Of a DNA stretch of 64,000 nt, positions 13,519 through 28,183 are shown piece by piece (the first letter of the stretch is position 1; every line of letters starts with the position of its first letter). Position numbers and translations under genes: made by a program. Origin of the DNA: Nautilus pompilius (Eukaryota; Mollusca; Cephalopoda; Nautilida; Nautilidae); the NCBI GenBank assembly GCA_018389105.1, contig JACATO010000337.1:558001-622000 (forward strand), read 5' to 3'. The notes beneath the pieces are model-generated. The model was not told where the DNA came from, made no database searches, and saw only the letters and a list, made by a program, of their open reading frames with translations.

Positions 13519-16500
13519 AGACATAAATGGTTTTTGTGGGTGAATCATCCTGATGTTGTCATGTGCGATCGGCCTCTCTCGGGGAAAAGCCTGCCATCGG
13601 GTCAGAAAGTATGAGCAGGCTGGTGGTGGTCATCTGAGCAGAACCACAGACTGTAATTGTAATGTCACCTCGACTGATCGCTAGCAGGCGGGAGGAAGGC
13701 AGGCCTCCAGCTCTGAGCGGTTCCAGAAATTTTTCCCAGACTCCGTCAAAGACACAGATAACACGTCTCTCTCTCTCTCTCTCTTCAATTTCTATGATTA
13801 GTGCAAAACATACGAGTCTGTATTAAAAAGTACAATTAAATCCGTATCACTTAATTTCATAAAAATTAAATGTTTAATTTTATTTTATTTGGTTTTAATT
13901 GTTTCTGTCCAACTAAAAAACTTTAAAAAAATATACAACTGCAAGTTCTTCTCCAACACAGCAGCAGCAGGCACTAGATCAAGAGAGGCAGAGCGAGAAA
14001 AAGTTTCTATTAAGTCTGCATCAAAATATGGAGCCAAGTGATACAAGTGCCCAGCCGTGGTGTAATATTTATTGAATTAAAAGGGGCAAAATTCCTATCT
14101 ACAGTCCACCGGTAAGAACCGGATATACATGGAAAAACAAACAACAACAAATAACAGTAAAAATCAAGCCAAGAAAAGAAAAGAGAAACTTCCGTGTAGA
14201 ATGCCACTCGTATGTTTATTAGAAGATCCTTCATCATAACTAGAGAATGACATCATGTTTAAACAGCATAAGCAACTGCCAGTAATATAGATACATGATA
14301 ACACAAAAACTAGGCATACACCATCTAGTTAATTTATACCTTTGGCTGTAGGTAAGCATATAAATAGCTTCCAGTTCTATAACTCTACAGAAATAATACA
14401 ACATATGAAGACAATGCATTTTAACTAACAGAGAATTACAACTTCTCAATCAGATGGTAAGCTTATTATTTATCAGCATATGAATATGAAAAAAAATGCT
14501 ACTTTTGAACTTTCATTTACATCTGAAATGATCGATAGTAATTTAATACAGTATAACTTTACAGCGAATTAAACACATGTAAATGTGCATTAGTAATGTG
14601 ATTAATTTTAAGAGTTATCACCAAAGTATTTCCAACAGAAACGTCTTCATGTACGGAGCTGTAATAATGGATTGGAAATAACAAAATCAACATTTAAATA
14701 AAATAAATCTATTTTCAATACATGAATAAGAATTTCCTTTTCTCATCTCTCACCACTTCACTTGGTTTCTGAAACTTTGTGGAGATGATATCGCCATTAT
14801 CGAGGCCTGCTGGTCAGCCCCCCCCGTAAGGTTGTTTATCAATGAGGTTATCTTTTCATCTATCCGTTTGAAATGTAGCAGTATCTCTTTTGCAGGTAAG
14901 ATGTCGCTTAGATCTGAAATCTCTACATAAAACAGATTTTAAAAAGGCAAACTCAACCTGCCAGACAGTATAACTTTAATTACAAAACCGCTGAAGAATA
15001 TAAATAAGAGAGACTTATCACTTATCAACCAAATACAAAAGAGCTGGTTAAAAAATAGACAAATAAATGAAAATAAAAACTATTCAGGATCTGGAGAAAC
15101 TATGCCAGGAATTTGATAGGTGATATTCCCAACTTTTACACAATGCTGCCTTATTGTGCTGGGGTTATTTTTTGTTTTTTTATGTCAGTATAATAAATAG
15201 TCCAGGTAACTTTAGATATCTTTATAAAAGGATATACTTAGGCTCTTTGACTAAAGAAAAACAAAAAACTATTAGTACGAGAAAAAATATCTTTTATCAG
15301 GTTAGTGTCAGAATATGAAGGCAGATGATAAATTGCCCAAGTGGCCAGTTCTTTCATGTTGCAGTGAACAGATGATGTGGGAGACTGGTGTAATGTTTAT
15401 TACTAGTATACGGGGGGGGGACAGTTTAAAAGCCAAAGTCCTTCCTATCTGTAGATTATCTATAAAGACCAGCTACAACAAAAATCTGTTTTGCTTAAGT
15501 TTAAAAAAATAAAAAAGAAGAAAAACCTCTCAAACTGTTTCATGGAAAAAAGCTGGGGGGGTCACCTCCCCAACCTTGTTTAAATCTCTGACAAAAAAGA
15601 TGGAAACTGTCTGAATTTATCTCTGTTGCCATACCAACAAGAGCCACCGGCCGCATACAAGACATCTGCTGTTCTATCCCTCATCCAATCCCCATTTTGA
15701 GATCAATGCACAAGTATGATATACAAAATGCTGCTGAATTTAGCAGTAAGATGATAAACATCTGACAAATGATGAAGCAGGCTGAATGTTAATACTGTTG
15801 TCATGCAGCATGACTCATCTTTCAGTTGAAGCTACATAACCCCAAACATTCTAGAGAGCTGAACTCTTCTGGCAAGTTAGAACATTACAATTACTACAGC
15901 AAACTGTCTTCCATAATTCCACACAGGAAACTTACTCTATAAAGCTCTCTGAATCTTTTCTAAATATGGGCTTCCAAGATGGCAAACTGACTTTTGTGGA
16001 ATTTGAGAAAAATCAAGGTTGTTTTGTTGTTTGTTTTCTTTTAATTCAGTGACCCCTTCGCAGAATCGCCAAAATGGCTTGCCTAGAGCCGTCTAAAATA
16101 CTTTTATGGAAAACAGGGGCAATCTTTGTTCTTACTGACCATAACCAATGTCAGTACCACTTTTCTGTGGTGCATTCAAGTTGAAAATGTTTTTTAAAAA
16201 ACTTTTTTAAGTTATCATTATGAATAGAGAATCTAAGTTTTACATAAACACGTTCAAGATTTTTAAGTTTCTTAATAAAAGCTGAGCCTTGGAAAACTAG
16301 AACACCATTCAAAGAATCTGCTTTTATTCCTTAAAAGATGTGAGACAATCAATGACCTTTTCCCCTTAATGTCAAACACAGATTGAAGGATTGGAGAAGA
16401 GGGACATAACAACCTTCATTCTTTGTACATCTTTTAAAACATCCATAATGTTGTTCCATCAGGCAAATGATGATAAGAATGCTGGATACTTCTGAGTTAC

Positions 16501-19382
16501 CTTTTTCTTTGGTGTTTATATGCAGTGCCACAAACAAATGAGAAGTCTTTGGATTAATTCAGAGAATTCCAAAACTAAGTCAAGAGATAAGAGTGACAGA
16601 TCATTCATATTTATTTGGATCAGGAAATCAGAATTCTTGTCTGAAACACCAAAGCAACTCAAAGAATACAGATCTCTTGCCAACTGTTGAAATTCAGATA
16701 AACAAAGATAAACAACAAAGGTAAATACGTAACAACATATTTTATCAGACAATGACAAGTTCTTATTTGTGACATGCTTCTAGTGTCTACACATGATGTC
16801 CTTCAGCACTGACGTTAACTTCTGCTTCTACTTATTTATAAGTAGCCAGGTGAAGATTGGCTGAGTGGCTTTAAATACAATGTTAATTACAGCAACAATA
16901 AACAATCTTTCTAAGTGGTAGGTAGAGGAAACTGTTTGTTTCAGTGTGTGTGTATATGCATATCCTGGCAACAGATGTAATCTATGAAAAGTTTCTGACA
17001 ATCAACAATCCAAACCTCGTGAATAATCAAGGAGATGGAAAAACAGAAATCTGAAAGCAAAAATAACAAGTTAAAAATCACCAAACATAATAAAGTTGTT
17101 AATTTAAGATTTCACTCAAAAAATATTCTAGAAACAGTCATCTCTATGCACCTGCTTTCCATCTAATTCAATGACACTGACAATACTAATCAAAAAGAAA
17201 CATTAAAATGCTTGCAGTTATAGTAAATGTAATTTCTTTTTGTATAACTGATTCAGTGTAGTATGGGCAAAGATGGATGCCCAGTTAGCCCATCAATCAT
17301 AAAGGCAGGGTGACACTAATGAAGTGTTCTACTGCTGAGATCATTCAGAGAACCCATTAATCTAAAAAAAATACCAAATCCTGTTAGCTAAATAACAAGA
17401 CTGCATGGGACATTTGAAAAAAATAGTGCAATTTTGAAAATTGGCTGTAGATATATGATGAGAGTTAAATAACTAAACCAGCAATGTGCTTGAGTAAAGA
17501 AAAGGGATAGAAATATTCAAAGATTTAATCAGAAAAGAGCAAGCCCCTTTTCAAAATTAAGTGTGCATTAAAAATCCCTACTTCTATGGATTCAATAGTA
17601 AGCAGGTGATCAATCCCCTTTTCTTAAATTCTTAAATTTAATGGACAAAGTTCTTATATACAAATATTTATCTAAATCAACTGTGTCAAGGTTAAACTAA
17701 GCAATGCAATAATACCAACACATCTTAGGATACCTGACTAAACTACATGCAAGATCTAATAATATTCCCCCCTTCCATTTTCTAGTTTCAACTTTCTCCT
17801 TTAAGCACTTCACCATACTGAGGCATAATGGTTTTACTCAAAAGACATGGATTGTATACAGATTACAAATTGTTTTCTATTAGATTTTGTGTAGCTCTCT
17901 TTTTCTGTAAGTTTCCAAACCCCTTATTGGCCACACGGTGAGGTGAAGAAATCAACGCGTTTGGCTCAAGACTTATTTGCACTAAGTTGGAAATCTTCTC
18001 AATTTCTGCAGTCACCACTGTCGCCATGTTCACTAGCAGTTCCTTTGATAAAATCAGAACAATCAATGATTAGTCAAAGAAGCTTTGTCACCAAACACTT
18101 GACTGCAATTTTTCCCCATAATTGATTGCAAGTAGCTATGCCATCTCTTGTGTTCTATACAAACAAACAACACACCTGAAAATCAATCAGAATAACCCTC
18201 TATCGAGCTGCAGAAATCTGATGCCAATCTGAACTGTACACAGCCTCAATCAAGATCCTGCATGCTTCTTAATACACATGGCAGTCAGAAGTACATACAC
18301 TAGCAAGAAAGGGACTAAGGTAAAAAAAAACAACTAAAACTATGGATTTGGTTCTGTTTTTTTGTTTATTTAGCTCACTAATATCTTTCACATAACAGGA
18401 AGACAGATCTGGGAGACTTTTCAAATATTTGGACTGAATTCTAGAAATTCTCAAATTCTAATTAGTAGGGAAAAGCTTATATAACAGTATTAGAATGGGT
18501 TATAGTTTTAATAAGGCTGGAAATTAAATTTTGGTGTAAATTTGATGAATTGACTTGAAAACTGTTTTTAACATACATCATGTTTGCAGTACATAAATTA
18601 AAAAAACAAAACAAGGGGGGAAACTTAATGGTGCACGAACATGAGAAACGAAGCCCTTATTCATCACCAGAGAATACCACTTAATTTAATTGACAATTAC
18701 AATTGCAAGTTTAATGAACCAACTAAGCTTTTGGAATCCTTCTGAATAACTAAGATAATTTCAGATGGCACTGGAAGGAAAGCCAGAGTTCAAGTGCCGT
18801 CAATACTTCCTGGAAGTCAGTCAACGACACATCATCCGTACATTTACTCAAATATCACAGCACACGCAGCAGTACCTTTATCGTTACCACATTATTCCAT
18901 AGGTGATTCCCTCCTCTTTATTTTTTTTTTTATGTACAGGATATTGAAACGTGCCAGGAAATACTTAAGCCATTCCGCCAAACCAATTACTCTGGCTGAA
19001 ATTTGTATCTATCCATGTTCAACAAACAGTATTCTGTACAGGAACAAGTGTACGATTACAATAAGCTACACTTTAATTTTTGTGGGGGAACTGCGGAGAT
19101 TAGAAAAGCCATCAATTAAAAATAATTGCTCACATTTATAATGACTCTGCGCACACAAAAGCTGATAAGGAAAGCCCATGTCAGAACCTGATAAGTACAC
19201 TACAAAGATAGTATACAGGGCATGACCAAAGTTAAGGAGACAGGGTAGAAAGTGTGTTATTTGGGGTCAAAACCTTTCTCTTGTGCCCCAACCGATGAAT
19301 AAATTGCCTTCTTTTTTTCATCTTCACACAAAAGTTGGAAGTCTTTTTTCTTTTTTTTTAACTTTTACATGGAAAATTTTTG

Positions 19383-19426
19383 CTAGCTAAACATTTTTAA
19401 AAATCTAGCTAAACATTTTTAAAAAT
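19383..19426. repeat. 22-bp direct tandem duplication
   Basis: CTAGCTAAACATTTTTAAAA plus AT occurs twice in exact succession (19383-19404 and 19405-19426). The lack of differences suggests a recent slippage event. Confidence 0.9.
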
Positions 19427-19875
19427 ATAATAATAAGAAAAAAAAAATTACTTTATGTAAGATTTTGGTAAAGTCAGGATCTCACCTAGGGAAGGTTTGG
19501 GGGGGGGGGAAATACAGATATATGGCCTAAATATTGCACAGCAGGAAACTCAACAACATTTAAATATAAACAACCAAAAAATCCACTGCAAAAGAATAAG
19601 CGATATAATTTGCAATGGAAACAGTTCCAATAGGGAAACCACAACTTAAATGATAAAGAAATGTTTTAAAATTATTTACAAACATAAAAACTTTAAAAAA
19701 AGACAAGATGATAACATTTAATTAAATATTTAGCCAATATAGTTTATGTTGTATTGGTCTAAGAGCAGGTAACTAGCATTGTTCTAAAATTATTCATATT
19801 TGTAATGTTAATATTATAAATGTATAGAATCACGTGTAACCAAATACAGTAGGGATTTCATGTATCTTCACGTAT

Positions 19876-19895
19876 ATCAAGAACTAGTTCTTGAT
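19876..19895. other. 20-bp perfect palindrome
   Basis: ATCAAGAACTAGTTCTTGAT is identical to its reverse complement. It lies in the proposed second intron of HIPK. It contains AGAAC and GTTCT half sites, like nuclear-receptor half sites but with two bases between instead of three. Confidence 0.9.
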
Positions 19896-22800
19896 TATTT
19901 TGGATGCAGACTCTAACCTTCAATAGTGGGCACTAAAGAACAACTTTTGGGTAATGAAAGCAAGAACATAACCTATGACATGAAACCAAGAGGTATTTAT
20001 TATTTCATAACATATAGACTTTAAGGATAACTAATTAACAGTATTGAACGGGAGATTTGTTTGGGTTTTACCAAAGATAACAGATGGTATTATCTGGATT
20101 TTCACAGATAAGATGACCATGAGCACATAAACATCTAATGGCACAGGCAACTTCAGATTTTTGTAAAGAAAATTTGGCATAACCAGGATTCAAGGACAGT
20201 CGGTCAGATCATTTATCTACTGAAACCAGATATCGACCTAGCGCAATAGAATAATAGACATGTTAATGACTGATAAAAGTATTAGTTAATAATTCCAATC
20301 AGTCAGAGAGGATAATACATCGAAGTAAGGGTGTGAACAAGCATCTCAACAGAAAAGAAAAAAAGCTCTTCACACTTCATTTTCATTAACTGGCAAACTT
20401 TTAGACAACAGGTTCTGGAAACGGACTGTTTGTTTGTAGGGAGAAAAGCCCACTCACTAACCCCCCTGGAAATCTTCTACATTGAGGCCTTAAAAGCTGC
20501 TTGATTCAGCTTCGCTTTGACAATGTGTGCGCCTGCACAGCTGCAGTCACTAACAGTATAAACTGGTAACGTGTTATTATCGGTTCACCGGACAAAACAA
20601 AAAAGTGTGTTAAGAAGCTGATTTGGACGTGAGGAATGCTGAAATAAATATATATATATATAAACGCCACTCTATAGTATTTCTGCATATTTAACAGATG
20701 AATTGGAAGGGTAAGCCGATCTACTGTACGCATTATGTCATAAGACCATCTGATACTCAAGTCGTCTTTTAGACTGCTCTAAGCATGAACAAATGGCACG
20801 GTAAGCATTTCATGGGATATAAAAAAAAAATTTGGCATGTATGTTCACTCAATTCTGTAGGTGTTGGTGCAGTCATTAACTACATAGTTTGGTTTATCAC
20901 TACATATAAGGGAAATGGGTGATTTGACAGCTTGGCATTAATAACTATGAGGTGGCAAGTTAGCTTCAATTACAATCATCAATGGATTTGAAACTTGGGT
21001 TTTCATCTACATCATTGAAGGCCCATCACTTAAAAAGAAATTTTAAAGGTGGGTGGCAGAAGAGGAAAAGATCAGACTTGGCTGTTAGTAAGAATAAATT
21101 AAGTGAATAAACAAATTCTTTAGCCTAGTATCCCCTCCCAGTCTTACAAAAGCTATTTAAGTAAGTGCTTAATACAGAAATCTTTGATGGCTCATACACA
21201 ACCAACTCCACATATCCAGAGGCAGATGAACAAACAACAGTCATTACCAAGCTATTTGCGAATGGAATTTACTTCTTTAGCACCCTCTTAATTACAAAAT
21301 AAAATTAATAATCTTGGCAGCTCCCAAAACTAGCTAACAGACAATTCTTTGTTCCACTCTTTTGAGCTGTGTCATTGGTAGATTTGGATAACAAGATAAG
21401 CAGCTAGCTACACAGAACTACATAAATTAGACAACAATTAAATGATTTCACTTAGTGGAGGCCTAACAGACTGAATCTAGTTCTTGTGTCCTGTTACTTG
21501 TTATTCATCTGAATATCTGGTGGAAATCAGAGAAGCATCAACAGCAATGAGGCTTTCTGTCACTTACACTGATCATTCCATACAGCATGGTCATACATTT
21601 TTATCATTTATATCTTTACTTGAAAGGCTAGGCAGGGGTCCATTATACTATTTTTATCTCTTTCCAAATGGCTAAAAATATATAAATAAATGTGTTATTA
21701 CCATTTTCAACTAAAATCTTCGGGTTAAAAAGCATCCTAATAAAAAATCCTTTTGGTATTATTCATGTACGACATGGTTTTATTTTAGGGATCTATAGCT
21801 GCCCTTCAGAAATACTATCGTATATCTATAGCAAGGCTCAGTTTCAGCAACATTCTAACATTATATGGTTGTCTAAACACAAATTTCTCTGTAAAACAAT
21901 TTCTTTAAATAATTTTTCAATTAAATAAAACAAAGATTTTCAAGCTAATAATCTTACTGTGTCTACAATGGGTCTCCTTTCTAAATAGAAATTGCACCTG
22001 TCATAGCAACACCTTCTTGTTTATTAAAATCATTCTTAAAAGATAACTAAACAGAAAAAAAAAAAACTAGAATACTACAACCTTATTACAAAGCTCAATC
22101 AGTGAAGATGGAGATCTGAAGAGATTCTGTCAATCTTCCTCTCTGCTCCTGAGAGCACCTGTCTTGCCTGACTTAATTCCCAACTGCCCTGAACTTAATG
22201 AAAATGAAGCAACTGAAGCTGCTCTCAAAAAGCTAGCCTGGTTTGCTAACCATTAAAAAAAAAAAAAAGGGAAAGAAAGATTAATTATCTCATAGGCCTG
22301 GCTACAGTTCCTTCGTATTCCTAAATAGAAATTATAAAATTACACACCTACGTACGTGTATGGCAGTGCCACTGCTCAATCTGAAATAACAACATTTCTA
22401 TGGAGGCCAATGTTAGATAAGACATAAACAAACTCAGATTCTTAGGACTGGAAGTCCTCATGAAAAAAAAATATGTTTAAGTACATTTTAAAAGCTTTGC
22501 TAGGGACTACAGTTTCTTGATCAGCACAGTATAGTATAGTAGTGGTTAAAAGCAGCGCTAACAACAAAATTCTCTTTGGAAGTGTATCTGGGTAGCAATC
22601 CTGCAGGACCGGGCTGATAAAGATGACCATTATAAGTTACTATTCATTACTTGTGTTGTTGGTGGAGTTCCTGTTCAGACAGAGTATTCCACTTGTTAAA
22701 CCGATAGCAGTAACAGCCTTATGAACAAAGCCACAAGCAAAATACAGATCTCTGACCGAGCTGTCTGTAACCTTAAACTGACTCCTAACTCCACCACATT

Positions 22801-23303
22801 TTGATGGAGAAAAGTACAGGTGTTGATCACACGCAAAACCATGTCTGCAGGCCACTCAAAAAGAGGTTCTCTCCATTCAGCATTTGGCTACTATGAAAAA
22901 TTGAGAAATATTCCATCTGTCTACTAACATAGAAACTGCGAATTTTACCGAGTATTCACTGGAAAAAGAGATCTCTATCTAGTGTGGGTTTTGATGCATC
23001 AGCAGAAGTCAGCTTATGTAAATTGCGAGTCTGTCTAACACTACCTATGAAAAATTTCCAAGCCTAGGTACGCAAGCCTGTCCACAGACATGAACCTACT
23101 AGATTGTCAAATATGCACCGTCATACCACAGATGACAAAACCAGTTTGGGCTGTGGAGATGGAATTTTCTAAAGACAAGAAGAAAAAGAAACATTAAGCA
23201 ACAAAATGTTGTTCTTGTTTTTTTTTTCTTCTTAAAATTCATAGAGTTTATTTACGCACATATATCTACTTACAACGCCATTATGAGATTTCTGCTAAAA
23301 CAG

Positions 23304-24279
<976 letters not shown>

Positions 24280-24303
24280 CTGAAAATAAAAGACGTAGAA
24301 ATA
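24280..24303 (-). other. Splice acceptor of intron 1
   Basis: On the minus strand the sequence ends TCTTTTATTTTCAG followed by GATCGCC, a pyrimidine-rich tract ending in a canonical CAG. It sits immediately before the HIPK leader and ATG. It is the only good acceptor close to the start codon. Confidence 0.8.
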
Positions 24304-26742
24304 AACAAACAAGTAAATAAATGAGCTGAAGGTTGGCACCACTGTTTTCTAAACGTGTGCTGGCAGTAATAAAAGAATCAGACTGTGCCGTGGTTTCTGA
24401 GAGAATAGTTGATTTTAGTTGGGGGGATTAAAGTTAAATTACTGAGCACAAAAGCAATTTAGTATAAAGGAGAAAAAAATAATAACAACATGAGTCAACT
24501 ACAATTTTTTCCATTAACATGAAGAGACAGGTACCATTAGGTCTCACCTCTAGCGCCATTAGCCACAGGGGACAGTTGCCAACACAACCAAAGGTTCTAC
24601 GAGGGATTTTCAAATGGAACCAGGCTGAAATAGCACCAGCATAACGGCATCGAACCAGGTCTCATTTGAATGTTCAGAGCGAGCATCTGGGCTGCTGCAC
24701 AGCCTTCCTTCATACCTATAAATCTGATACCGTAGCCTAGACATTACATCAATAGGCAACGTGAAACGGTGCCATCTTTAAGAAAGAAAATGGCCAGTGT
24801 TGACGAGATTGACGCAGCGAGTGGCTTATCCGGCATGCTAATAAAGCGCGCTTTAAAATCTGACGGACACGTGTCAGGCAGTTTTAAAGCTTTCCACTAA
24901 CTCAATTAGACCTACCCCCTAATGATCTCATCTAGTCAGTGCCCATAATTCACCATGTTCTACAATCTGACCGCCCTTCATCTACTCGCCACCAAAAAAC
25001 AAAAAAACCCTATAATGTGCCGATAGAAGGAGCACATCAAAAGCTTAGCAATTAACAGGTCGATAGTTCGAGAACAGCTCAGGACATTTGTGCAATAAAG
25101 AAAGAAAAAACTGAAATCCCCACTGCAAGATTAACAATCTCACTCCAAAAACAATCCTTCTTAGAACAAAAGCCTGATGAAGGTAGTAGGGTGGGGGGGG
25201 GACCCCCCGCTAAAACCTAGGTTCATTAGTTAGTTACAAAAGCAATAGGAAATGCCGGAATTAATGCCATAATTCCCAGGATTTTTGCCTCTTCTTTTTT
25301 TGTTGTTGTAATATCGCTATTTTGAATCAATCTACTGTTTTTTTTTATGAGCAGAACTGTCCAAAGGTAATGATGTATTGTGAACGTGGTGGCCTGGCTG
25401 AGATGTCTGTGCTTGTATAAGCCAGCAACTGCTCCCTTAAGCAGAAAAAGAACCTGGTAGACGTCTTCTTATCAACTGTGAGAGCAAATTCTCGAATGCT
25501 TAACTACACCACCAGCTGGACACCAAAACATGGACTGCTGACCTGTCAGGAACTCAAGTGTTATGCAGCTTGACCACGGCGAGCAAATGGCTTAATTATG
25601 CTGCGAGGCAATTCTGAAAACTTCTCCTTCTTCTCTAGACCTTAATTACATAACCCCTTCATCAGTTAGTGACAACACAGTGTTTATATTGTTCAATAAA
25701 TGTCAGTAATTAGCGGTTGGAATTCATTAATGAAAGAAATGTATACAGATGAACACATTAAAACTCCGCAACAATGCCAAATAGAGCGTGAAGCACACTA
25801 TTTCACATACAGAACCAACCCAAATTATTCAACACAGGCACATGTCAGCCAGGACAAAACAAAAAAGGAAGCAAATGCAATGAAGGAATTCTTTTATTTT
25901 ATATGTACTCTTCAGAGCTATCAAGTCCTATAAAGTAATAAGAAATACATAAAAATGTCAGTATAAATTTGTCTAAAATTCAGGCAAGTAAAAACAAACA
26001 GAAAAATGTCCGCTTTACAAGTGTGGCTACTACAATTTCACAAAGGCAACTTAATTTGAAACTAAACATTACCACATGCAGCCTTCATAATAAAGATTAA
26101 GACTGTTTGCATTTTAAAAAAACTAATGGTTTTAAAAAGAGGTGGCTGTGATTTACCAACTATTAAAGAGGCAAGTGTACCCATCTGCTTGTTCCCCCAT
26201 TATATTCCTAACTAAAGTAATTTTTACATTCACACACAAAACTTATTCCCACTTTACCATCACGAGAACCATTAATTCCCTTGTTTTTACATCTAGAGAT
26301 ATCATTGACAGCACGGACTGGTTCTCTTAAATGCCTGACCTTTTCAAAAACGTCTCAACAGAATTGGTGACTTTGAAGGTTGAAACTGCTTCAAAAGCTT
26401 GCTTTTGTCCACGGCATCCATTTACCATTTACATAAAAGCAAAAAAATATGTTAAAAAGCACAGGACTTTCAATGTATAATGCATCTTCACATTCAGATT
26501 TAGCCTTAGATTGTAATATTTTATTTATGGAACAGGTTTAAAAAATAAACCCAGGGTTTGTTTTTGCGTTTTATCAACGAACAGAGAGAGTATATGTAAA
26601 AACACTCCCATGATCTATTGTGTCTAGTTGGTGCCTATAAATGGTCTGCTAAACAGGTCCGATTCAGTCAAACAAGCATACTGATTACATGCAAGATATG
26701 GAAAAAATCCCTGCTACTCTTAGCTAGAAGTTTAGCTGGAAG

Positions 26743-26766
26743 CACACACACACACACACACACACA
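26743..26766. repeat. CA microsatellite
   Basis: Twelve CA units. Short open frames on both strands cross it and are not genes. Confidence 0.95.
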
Positions 26767-28082
26767 GAGTAGGGAGTGGATGTTTGATGTTCACAGTCTC
26801 TGATGTTCCATGATACCAGAAATGAAGGTGGGAGGTACAATATAGCCAGCCTATTGTTGCCAGTGACAAGCATTACATTACTGCAGAGGCCCAGAACATT
26901 AGTCAAGTGGTGTCTGAAGCAAAAGAAAAAGCATGCCCTCTATATTTAAAATGTTTGCTGATGTTGGGCCTGCATTTTAGCAGAAGAAAAAACTGATAGC
27001 CTGAATCAGTCATTGCACATTGATATTCAGTACGTCTTTCTCCCCACCCCCCCCTTTTTTACCAAAGTCATGAATCAGCAACATTGTAAACTGTGAGGTG
27101 TGATGTAAAGTTATGCACAAGCATGTAGCAGTGACTGATCTGAAGGTGTGCCACTATGTAAGGCGTGATGCAAAGTATGTGTAAAGACCCTTTGTGGATG
27201 GATACAGATAAACCACAATTTGAAAGTCACCGTAATCACAAAACTCGGCCATCAAACAGGGGCATGCCAAGTGTTCTGCATGTACCCTCTGAAAACAATC
27301 TTTACAAAAAAAAAAACCCATAATATATCAGGTTTTTTTAAAAATAATATTATCCATTCATTTTTACTTCTGAAAAAGCCTTATTTAAAATTTAATTTTC
27401 AGTCTTATACTAGAAGAGAGAAAGATAATAAAAGTTTTCAAAGTAATTGGAGTTATCAGAGTAAATCTATCTCCAGTTATCAATATTAGGAGTCATAATT
27501 ATAAACTGGCTAAAGTTTCATTACAGCTTAATATTAGAAAAACATCTGTTAGTAAAAGGCATTTAAACGAACAGAATAAACTGTTGATAGTGAACCTGAA
27601 CAGCAACAGCGTAAATCCATTTAAAATGACACTGATAAACATTTCATTTCCCTGGGGATCTTTTATAAATTATGACGGCTTCCTTCCTCATTCTCTGTAA
27701 AAAAATAATAGACTAAACTGCTCATAATATGAAGCATGCCTGCCAAGTCAAACAAGAGAAGCAACAGAAGAGCTGGAAACTAACTTAAATGTCCACCATT
27801 GATATTATTCTCTTGATTTACATGCGCAAATTTATTTCCATGCTGCATAAAAACTTCTTCAAAACTAAGCCTACCCACACCAGTAAGAACAGTGGATGTG
27901 CTATGCATTCAATTGATGCCAGGGAAATTTCTCAAATCTATGGAATATTTTTAGGTGTCATATTAACTGTTTGGCTGCTAAGTTTCCCTCCATGACCTCA
28001 TTTTAGCAGTAAACCAATCAAAAACACTCTTTTAAAAAAAATTGCTATTAACAAATCAAAGTGGCCGTTTTACAACAAGTTT

Positions 28083-28183
28083 GGCAGGCCACAATGCTAA
28101 GCCTACTGCAGTTCAACTGTTATCTCAGCCACGTGTGGCCTGCCGCAGCAAAACAGTTAACAGAACACGTGGCAGAAGCTTAG
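28083..28183. other. Two interlocked inverted repeats around two CACGTG boxes
   Basis: GGCAGGCCACA (28083-28093) is the exact inverse of 28134-28144. A second inverted repeat pairs CTAAGC, CTGC, GTT and AACTGTT (28097-28121) with AACAGTT, AAC, GCAG and GCTTAG (28152-28183), giving 20 base pairs with a bulge of about 10 nt. The two hairpins overlap and exclude each other. E-boxes CACGTG lie at 28130-28135 and 28166-28171. No coding frame crosses the site. Confidence 0.6.
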
